Positions 1 through 5,369 of a stretch of DNA of 10,207 bases are shown piece after piece. Location: contig JAMORZ010000101.1 in NCBI GenBank assembly GCA_027063295.1, positions 1 through 10,207 of the forward strand, written 5' to 3'. The notes below the pieces were generated by a model, which made no database searches, was not told the origin of the DNA, and saw only the letters and a list, made by a program, of their open reading frames with translations. This DNA comes from Sulfurimonas sp. Its GTDB lineage: Bacteria; Campylobacterota; Campylobacteria; Campylobacterales; Sulfurimonadaceae. Position 1 is the stretch's first letter. Each line of letters begins with the position of its first letter. The position numbers were made by a program, and so were the translations under genes.

Positions 1-258
1 GATAAATGGGATGAGATAGATGATGAGAATGGTGAGCAAGTGCTTGATAGCTGGGCAATCCTCAATGCAAAAGTAAAACATGCAATCAACAAGAAGTTTG
101 ATATAACTCTTGGTGTAAACAATATCTTAGATAAGACATATGCACTAAGCAATACAGGAGCTGATCTGATTCTTGTAAGTGCTGGTGGTAGCAGCGATGT
201 CATGCTTTTGAATGAGCCAGGTCGTTATATTTATACCAATTTAGATTTTAAATTTTAG
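1..258 (+). CDS. TonB-dependent outer-membrane receptor, C-terminal fragment
   Basis: The frame is open from the first base of the window and gives 85 residues before the stop at 256-258, so the gene starts upstream and only its 3' end is here. The piece reads as the last beta-strands of a TonB-dependent receptor barrel. Alternating polar and hydrophobic strands carry the typical block FDITLGVNNILDKTYAL (residues 33-49), then a near-terminal GRYIYTNLDFKF (residues 74-85) that ends in Phe, the usual recognition signal for the barrel assembly machinery. Such receptors import siderophores, cobalamin or other large ligands across the outer membrane with TonB-ExbB-ExbD energy. The plug domain and TonB box lie outside the window, so the ligand cannot be inferred. 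An internal GTG at position 40 is not the real start. Confidence 0.85.
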   Translation, partial: DKWDEIDDENGEQVLDSWAILNAKVKHAINKKFDITLGVNNILDKTYALSNTGADLILVSAGGSSDVMLLNEPGRYIYTNLDFKF

Positions 259-281
259 GAATTAATGACAGTTTAAGTGAC

Positions 282-324
282 TGGGAGATACGATTTAGGA
301 TATTAAATTTTAAAGGATCTCCCA
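282..324 (+). promoter_or_regulatory. Inverted repeat spanning the leader and start codon of the rhodanese gene
   Basis: TGGGAGAT at 282-289 is an exact inverted copy of ATCTCCCA at 317-324. The right arm includes the A of the ATG start codon, and the 27-base loop (290-316) contains most of the AAAGGA Shine-Dalgarno sequence (312-317). If both arms are in the mRNA, an 8-bp stem with four G-C pairs could limit ribosome access. As DNA it could be an operator. It is not followed by a T-run, so it does not look like an intrinsic terminator for the receptor gene. Function is inferred only. Confidence 0.4.
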
Positions 325-1190
325 TGATAAAGCTGTTTGTGACACTATTACTTCTTTTTTCCACATCACTTGCTTTGGCAAAAGATATGCCCACAATCGT
401 TCCTGTTTCATGGCTAAAAGAAAATATAACAAATAAAAAGGTTGTTATTTTAGATATCCGTGATTATGATGCTTATAAAAAAGGGCATGTAGAGGGTGCT
501 ATAAACATCCCAGGGTTAAAAAATCTTTTCGATGCACAGACATGGAAAATGCCAAAACTTGATTTTTTAAAGGAACTTTTTTCAAATGCAGGGATACAAA
601 ACGACTCTTTAGTCGTCATCTATGACAATGGTCAGTTCTTTTGGGCAGCCAGAGCATACTGGATACTTGAAGTACTTGGGCATAAAAATGTAGGGTTGTT
701 GAAATATGCATATGGTCATTACCTTGAGAGAAATCTTCCTATTACAACAAAAGAGAGTGTTGTAAAACGCAGTGAGTTTGTGCCACGAGTTAACAATAAA
801 GAGATAGAAACAAAACTTAGTACACTGATGGCAATTAACAAAAAAACGATTATAGATGGGAGAAAAACAGCTTCATATATGGGAAAAGAGTCCATCGCTA
901 AACGTTTTGGGCATATACCAACAGCAAAAAACTATGCATGTACAAATAACTTCTCGGTTACTAAAGATGGAAGCAAGATGAAAGATTTTTCAGAACTTGA
1001 AAAGATATATAAAGATCTTCCTAAAGATAAAGAGATTATTTTATATTGTGATGGTGGCGCTGAGGCTGCACTGAACTATATTGTACTTAACAAACTTGGA
1101 TTTAAAGCATCTGTGTATGATGGCTCATGGAAAGAGTGGGGAAATGATGATAATGTTCCAGTAGAAAATCCGTCTCAAAATAAAAACTAA
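324..1190 (+). CDS. Exported two-domain rhodanese-like sulfurtransferase
   Basis: A 288-residue protein in the thiosulfate/3-mercaptopyruvate sulfurtransferase family, which moves sulfane sulfur onto an active-site cysteine. The N-terminus is a signal peptide (hydrophobic residues 3-17, probable cleavage after ALA at 17-19), so the mature enzyme should be periplasmic. Domain 1 (about 24-140) has the rhodanese blocks ILDIRDYDAYKKGHVEGAIN (42-61) and VVIYDNG, but with Asp101 where an active domain has Cys, as is usual for the inactive first repeat. Domain 2 (about 155-280) has IIDGR, GHIP, the loop YCDGGAEA with catalytic Cys242, and the family's closing YDGSWKEWG (265-273). The loop CDGGAEA differs from CRKGVTA (thiosulfate) and CGSGVTA (mercaptopyruvate), so the substrate is open. 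The start has AAAGGA at 312-317, six bases upstream. The next gene follows after 10 bases and is probably co-transcribed. Confidence 0.9.
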   Translation: MIKLFVTLLLLFSTSLALAKDMPTIVPVSWLKENITNKKVVILDIRDYDAYKKGHVEGAINIPGLKNLFDAQTWKMPKLDFLKELFSNAGIQNDSLVVIYDNGQFFWAARAYWILEVLGHKNVGLLKYAYGHYLERNLPITTKESVVKRSEFVPRVNNKEIETKLSTLMAINKKTIIDGRKTASYMGKESIAKRFGHIPTAKNYACTNNFSVTKDGSKMKDFSELEKIYKDLPKDKEIILYCDGGAEAALNYIVLNKLGFKASVYDGSWKEWGNDDNVPVENPSQNKN

Positions 1191-1191
1191 T

Positions 1192-1195
1192 AGGA
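1192..1195 (+). promoter_or_regulatory. Shine-Dalgarno AGGA supporting a TTG start
   Basis: AGGA lies five bases before TTG 1201, right after the rhodanese stop. The next in-frame Met is at residue 86, beyond the first membrane segment, so this site decides the start of the EAL protein. Confidence 0.6.
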
Positions 1196-1200
1196 TTGAT

Positions 1201-3552
1201 TTGAAACATTATAAGGGGTCTATTAAAAAATGGTTGACAACAATAATTGTTGTTGTAACAATTCTAAATACATTATTGGGTTTGTCTCTTTTTGTCTTAT
1301 GGTATAAAGATGATCAAACAGCACAAACTAAGGCTCTTGTGAACACTGTAAGTGATGTTATTGGACAGAATGTTGCTAAAATTATTTTACTAAATGATGT
1401 AAGTGCTGCAGCAGATATAACAACTTCATTGTATTCTTTTAAAAATCTCAAATATATGGTGCTTTACAAGTTAGATGCAACACCAGTTTATCAATTTAGC
1501 AAAGAAGATAAAAATTTCCGTGTTAAAAGGCTTGTAAAAAATGTCAAGCCAATATTTTATATGGATAAAAATCATGTAGAGGTTTTAACAAAAGCACAAT
1601 ATCAAGAGAATCATTTAGGATATGTTTATCTTGATATTGAAATCCGTTCTCTTTATGATGTTTTTTTAGAAAATATAGACAAAATTATTATGGCTTTTTT
1701 CCTTATAGGTTTTTTCTCAGTTTTACTTGCAAATTATTTCGCAAAAAAATTTACTGCTCCTATTTTAAAACTTGTGAAATTTTTAGAAAAAATTGAATTT
1801 AAAGAAAAACTTTCAGAGAAGATAGATGTAAAAGGTAATAACGAATATACACATCTTTATGATGAAGTAAATACAATGCTTGATAGGATCAATAGCTCTC
1901 ATGAAGCACTCAAAATTGCAGCAGTTGCATTTGAAACACAAAATGGTATGGCAATTACTGATAAAAAACACAAGATTATTGAGGTAAATCGTGCATTTTT
2001 AGAGATCACAGGGTATGCCAAAGAAGAGGTGATAGGAAATACACCTGCACTTTTAAAATCGGGTAAGCAAGATGAAGAGTTCTATAAAAATATGCACAAA
2101 AGTTTGCACGAACATCATTATTGGAATGGGGAGATCTACAATAAACGAAAAGATGGAACAATCTATCCAGAATATTTAACAATTCAAAGTGTATTAGACG
2201 AAAATGGTGATGTTGAATACTTTATAGCAAGTTTTATAGATATAAGCTTGCAAAAAACAACGGAAGCAAAGCTAAATTATCTTCAAAGATATGATACCTT
2301 AACTAGTTTACCAAACCAAGCACTTTTATTACAGCAACTTGAAGAATATTTACAAACATCGAGCTCAAAGCAATGGGGTGTTATCTTTATGCTGAATATA
2401 TGTGAGTTTAAACTTATAAATGAAGCATTTGGTTATGATACTGGTGATGTTTTATTACAAAAAGTAGCAGAAAGGCTACAGTCACTTGATGGTGTTACAT
2501 TAGTAAGCAGAATAGGTGCTGATAAGTTTTGTCTTTGGTTTGATACTTTTGATAAGCTTAAAGATAAAACATTTGAAGAGAGTAAGCTAATCACTGAATA
2601 TATACGAACTATCTTGACTCAACCTTATAAAATAGATAAAAAGCAGCTTAACATTATAATAGAAATAGGGATCAATATATATAGTAGTAGTGATAGGAAT
2701 GCATCAAAAATAATACAAGATGCAGAGATGGCACTTCACAGTGCAAAGGGAAGTCAGCACCGTATCTCTTACTATGATAAAAACTATCAAAATGCAGCAC
2801 AAAAGCAGGTAAATATTTACACTGAACTTTTAGAAGCCATACAGAAAAATCAATTTGAATTATATTATCAACCTCAATATGACACAGAGGAGAAGATATA
2901 TGCTTTTGAAGCTCTTATCCGTTGGAATAAAACTGGAAAAGTTATAGCACCAAATGATTTTATCCCTATTGCTGAAAGGACAGGCTTAATTGTTGAAATT
3001 GGCCGTATTGTAATACAAAAGGCTGCTGCACAGTTAGCATTTTTTTCCAAAATGAAACATTATGCACATTATGAAATTGCTGTTAATGTAAGTGCAAAAC
3101 AATTTATGGATGAAGATTTTTTAGCCTTAGTGAAAGAAGAGGTACAAAAATATAAAATAGATCCAAAGCATCTTAAGGTGGAGCTTACAGAGACTGTTGT
3201 TGTAAAAGATATTGAAAAGGTGATTGAGAAGATGCATCAACTCAAGAAGATAGGGATTCAAATCTCCTTAGATGATTTTGGAACAGGTTATTCCTCACTT
3301 CAATATCTTAAAAATCTACCACTCAATCAAGTGAAAATAGATCAATCATTTGTAAGAAATATGCTGAGTGATAAAAGTGATGTGGCTATTATAAAGAGTA
3401 TTTTGCTTATGTGCGAAACCCTTCAGATAGATGTGATAGCAGAGGGTGTGGAAACCAAAGAACATGTTGCATTTTTAAAAGAGCTTGGGTGTGAGTATTT
3501 TCAAGGATACTACTTTTCAAAACCAAAAAAGATATCAGAGTTGGATCTCTAA
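1201..3552 (+). CDS. Membrane sensor with HAMP, PAS, degenerate GGDEF and intact EAL: probable cyclic-di-GMP phosphodiesterase
   Basis: This is a 783-residue inner-membrane signalling protein. Membrane helix 1 is at about 13-35, a periplasmic sensor region of about 125 residues follows (36-160), helix 2 is at 161-180, a HAMP-like linker at 180-232, PAS at about 235-350 (with NRAFLEITGY and KRKDGTIYPEYL), GGDEF at 357-525 and EAL at 540-783. In the GGDEF domain DTLTSLPN is kept, but the signature reads GADKF (439-443) and the metal-binding acidic residues at 399 and 401 are Asn and Cys, so it should not make cyclic-di-GMP. The EAL domain keeps E570-A-L, N629, E661, DDFGTG (691-696), K712, E748 and Q768-G-Y, so hydrolysis to pGpG is expected. 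GGDEF may act as a regulatory GTP-binding or dimer module. The short gap after the rhodanese gene hints at a shared stimulus; this is inference. Translation starts at TTG. Confidence 0.93.
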   Translation: MKHYKGSIKKWLTTIIVVVTILNTLLGLSLFVLWYKDDQTAQTKALVNTVSDVIGQNVAKIILLNDVSAAADITTSLYSFKNLKYMVLYKLDATPVYQFSKEDKNFRVKRLVKNVKPIFYMDKNHVEVLTKAQYQENHLGYVYLDIEIRSLYDVFLENIDKIIMAFFLIGFFSVLLANYFAKKFTAPILKLVKFLEKIEFKEKLSEKIDVKGNNEYTHLYDEVNTMLDRINSSHEALKIAAVAFETQNGMAITDKKHKIIEVNRAFLEITGYAKEEVIGNTPALLKSGKQDEEFYKNMHKSLHEHHYWNGEIYNKRKDGTIYPEYLTIQSVLDENGDVEYFIASFIDISLQKTTEAKLNYLQRYDTLTSLPNQALLLQQLEEYLQTSSSKQWGVIFMLNICEFKLINEAFGYDTGDVLLQKVAERLQSLDGVTLVSRIGADKFCLWFDTFDKLKDKTFEESKLITEYIRTILTQPYKIDKKQLNIIIEIGINIYSSSDRNASKIIQDAEMALHSAKGSQHRISYYDKNYQNAAQKQVNIYTELLEAIQKNQFELYYQPQYDTEEKIYAFEALIRWNKTGKVIAPNDFIPIAERTGLIVEIGRIVIQKAAAQLAFFSKMKHYAHYEIAVNVSAKQFMDEDFLALVKEEVQKYKIDPKHLKVELTETVVVKDIEKVIEKMHQLKKIGIQISLDDFGTGYSSLQYLKNLPLNQVKIDQSFVRNMLSDKSDVAIIKSILLMCETLQIDVIAEGVETKEHVAFLKELGCEYFQGYYFSKPKKISELDL

Positions 3553-3588
3553 AGCCTTTTTTCATTATAAAAGGGGTAAAATCTTTTT

Positions 3589-4653
3589 ATGATAAAAAGA
3601 TACCCAACCAAAAAAATATATGTCGGCAATGTAGCTGTTGGTGGTGATGCACCAATCTCTACACAGTCGATGACTTACTCCAATACCCACGATGTTGAAG
3701 CAACCGTTGCTCAGGTAAAAAGACTCCATTTTGCAGGGTGTGATATAGTTCGTGTGGCTGTGCCAGATATGCAAGATGCACTCGCACTTAAGTCTATCAA
3801 AGAACAGATAGAACTTCCCCTTGTTGCAGATATCCACTTCAACTACAAACTTGCACTTATCGCAGCAGAGTCGGTGGACTGTATCCGTTTTAATCCTGGC
3901 AATATCAGTGACAAGAGTAAAATCAAAGAGATTGTCAAAGCTTGCAAAGAGAGAAATCTTCCTATCCGCATCGGTGTAAACGCAGGGAGTTTGGAAAAAG
4001 AGTTTGATAACAAGTATGGTCCAACAGCTGAGGCGATGGTGGCTTCTGCTGAGTACAACATCAAGTTTTTAGAGGATTTGGGGTTTGATGATATCAAGAT
4101 AAGTCTCAAAGCAAGTGACGTAGAACGCACTGTTGCAGCATACAGGATGCTTAGACCAAAAAACAACTACCCGTTTCACTTGGGTGTTACAGAAGCGGGA
4201 ACTCTTTTTCACGCCACAGTTAAAAGTGCCATAGGACTTGGCTCACTTTTGCTTGATGGGATAGGTGATACAATGCGTGTAAGTATCACAGGGGAGCTAG
4301 AAGAGGAGATAAATGTTGCCCGTGCAATCCTCAAAGACTCTGGTGCGATGCCAGATGGGCTTAACATCATCTCATGCCCTACATGTGGACGGATCGAAGC
4401 TGATCTTGTTAGTGCAGTTAGTGAGATAGAGCGTCGCACAAAACATATCACAAAGCCGCTTAATGTCTCAGTGATGGGGTGTGTGGTCAATGCCATAGGT
4501 GAAGCAGCTCATGCTGATGTGGCGATCGCATACGGAAAAGGCAAAGGGCTTGTGATGGTCAAAGGGGAAGTTGTTGCCAACCTCGATGAGAGGGAGCTTG
4601 TAGATAAGTTTGTCTATGAGGTTGAGAAGATGGCGGAGCAGGGTGATGACTAA
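3589..4653 (+). CDS. ispG: 4-hydroxy-3-methylbut-2-en-1-yl diphosphate synthase (GcpE/IspG)
   Basis: IspG is a cytoplasmic iron-sulfur enzyme of the non-mevalonate (MEP) isoprenoid pathway. It reduces 2-C-methyl-D-erythritol 2,4-cyclodiphosphate to HMBPP using ferredoxin or flavodoxin electrons. The 354-residue protein is the compact bacterial form. An N-terminal TIM-barrel part has GGDAPISTQSMT (18-29), FNPGN (101-105) and RIGVNAGSLE (127-136). The C-terminal part carries the cluster ligands Cys263 and Cys266 (SCPTCGR), Cys298 (MGCVVN) and Glu305 (NAIGEA). The ATG is preceded by AAAAGGGG (3569-3576), a strong Shine-Dalgarno match but 12 bases away, longer than usual; no better start is visible. 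The gene stands 36 bases after the EAL gene, and its last 8 bases overlap mntA. Ile codons are mainly ATC, as in a well-expressed housekeeping gene. Confidence 0.97.
   Translation: MIKRYPTKKIYVGNVAVGGDAPISTQSMTYSNTHDVEATVAQVKRLHFAGCDIVRVAVPDMQDALALKSIKEQIELPLVADIHFNYKLALIAAESVDCIRFNPGNISDKSKIKEIVKACKERNLPIRIGVNAGSLEKEFDNKYGPTAEAMVASAEYNIKFLEDLGFDDIKISLKASDVERTVAAYRMLRPKNNYPFHLGVTEAGTLFHATVKSAIGLGSLLLDGIGDTMRVSITGELEEEINVARAILKDSGAMPDGLNIISCPTCGRIEADLVSAVSEIERRTKHITKPLNVSVMGCVVNAIGEAAHADVAIAYGKGKGLVMVKGEVVANLDERELVDKFVYEVEKMAEQGDD
4634..4637 (+). promoter_or_regulatory. Shine-Dalgarno GGAG of mntA inside ispG
   Basis: GGAG lies eight bases before ATG 4646, inside the last codons of ispG. It favours 4646 over an in-frame TTG at 4610, which would add 12 Arg-rich residues not seen in MNT proteins. 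Confidence 0.55.
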
Positions 4654-4930
4654 AGAGTATATTTTGGAGTTTTTAAAGCAGCACAAAGAGGAGCTGAGAG
4701 AAAAATACCAGGTAGAGAAGATAGGACTTTTTGGAAGTTATGCACGTGATGAAGCACGAGAAGATAGTGATATAGATATTTTAGTTGATATGCCATCTTC
4801 ATTTGATAAGTTTTTTGATTTAAAGTATATGCTTGAAGAGAGTTTTGGAAAAGCTGTTGATCTTGGTAAAGAGAAGCAACTCAGACTCTTAGTAAAAGAG
4901 TATGTCGATAAGGAAGTTATCTATGTCTAG
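4646..4930 (+). CDS. mntA: MntA-type nucleotidyltransferase antitoxin (MNT domain)
   Basis: A 94-residue minimal nucleotidyltransferase. A short helix (1-20) leads into the core strand and signature GLFGSYARDEAREDSDID (27-44), which matches GS-X10-DXD exactly (Gly30-Ser31, Asp42, Asp44); a third likely acidic residue is Asp72 in KAVDLG. In characterised HepT-MntA systems, MntA adds AMP groups to a Tyr of the HEPN toxin and silences it. All visible catalytic residues are present, so this copy looks active. The start is ATG 4646, inside the end of ispG (8-base overlap), with GGAG upstream. Its own end overlaps hepT by 8 bases, so the partners are probably translationally coupled, antitoxin first. 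A lone regulatory nucleotidyltransferase is unlikely, given the HepT partner. Confidence 0.9.
   Translation: MTKEYILEFLKQHKEELREKYQVEKIGLFGSYARDEAREDSDIDILVDMPSSFDKFFDLKYMLEESFGKAVDLGKEKQLRLLVKEYVDKEVIYV
4911..4916 (+). promoter_or_regulatory. Shine-Dalgarno AGGAAG of hepT inside mntA
   Basis: AGGAAG ends six bases before ATG 4923. An alternative in-frame ATG at 4902 has only AAAAGAG immediately against it, a poor spacing, so 4923 is preferred. Confidence 0.55.
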
Positions 4931-5369
4931 TAGAGACTTCAGACTCTATATAGTAGATATTTTTATTGCTATTAATAAAATTGGAAGATATACTCAAGAG
5001 TTTGAAGATGGAGAGTCACTAAGATGGCATGAGATGGCTTGGGATTCTACCATTAGAGAGCTTGAGATTTTAGGAGAAGCAACAAGGGTACTTTTGCAAA
5101 CTAATTTTTTACAAGATAAAAAATACAGAAAAATTGTAGATTTTAGAAATATTATTGCACATGGTTATTTTGGCCTTGATGAAGAGGAAGTATTTTATGT
5201 ATGTAAAACAAAGCTTGAAGAACTTGAAGAGGAGCTCATATTACTTTTAAAAGATAAGAAAATAGAAATAGAAAAAGTTTTAGAATTAAGTATAGAAGAA
5301 AATAAAAAAATTACACCTTTAGTGACATATTTAAAAGAGCTAATAATGAGGATAAACAATGCAAGATAA
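4923..5369 (+). CDS. hepT: HepT-type HEPN ribonuclease toxin (DUF86 family)
   Basis: A 148-residue, mainly helical HEPN protein. The diagnostic motif is RNIIAHGY at 75-82, an exact RX4HXY: Arg75 and His80 form the RNase site across the dimer, and Tyr82 is the residue that MntA modifies with AMP in known systems. Other family marks are AWDSTIRELEILGEATR (39-55) and FGLDEEEVFYV. HepT toxins cleave RNA (tRNA in studied cases) when free of the antitoxin. After the core (about 112 residues) comes a 36-residue charged helical tail (KIEIEKVLELSIEENKK and onward) that is longer than I expect for the family. The final 11 bases overlap the start of dnaB, and the tail codons contain the dnaB ribosome-binding site. 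All catalytic residues are intact, so the module is probably functional. Confidence 0.9.
   Translation: MSSRDFRLYIVDIFIAINKIGRYTQEFEDGESLRWHEMAWDSTIRELEILGEATRVLLQTNFLQDKKYRKIVDFRNIIAHGYFGLDEEEVFYVCKTKLEELEEELILLLKDKKIEIEKVLELSIEENKKITPLVTYLKELIMRINNAR
5349..5352 (+). promoter_or_regulatory. Shine-Dalgarno AGGA of dnaB inside hepT
   Basis: AGGA in the last codons of hepT lies six bases before ATG 5359. Initiation on dnaB therefore depends on mRNA that also encodes the toxin, unless a promoter lies within hepT. Confidence 0.5.

Noticed and set aside
259..323. Sigma-70 promoter before the rhodanese gene (TATTAAAT at 301-308 as -10)
   Set aside because: In DNA this AT-rich such a match is expected by chance, and no convincing -35 element is present.
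2500..2545. Active diguanylate cyclase
   Set aside because: The signature reads GADKF, with Lys in place of the catalytic Glu, and the metal-binding Asp positions are Asn and Cys.
3555..3576. CCTTTT / AAAAGG inverted repeat between the EAL gene and ispG as a terminator
   Set aside because: There are only two G-C pairs and no T-run directly after the stem; the right arm is better explained as the ispG Shine-Dalgarno. Weak masking of that site is possible but not supported.
4610..4645. Upstream TTG start adding 12 residues to MntA
   Set aside because: The added residues are the out-of-frame reading of ispG, and ATG 4646 has its own GGAG at good spacing.
4902..4922. Upstream ATG for HepT
   Set aside because: Its purine-rich stretch abuts the codon, whereas ATG 4923 has AGGAAG six bases before it.
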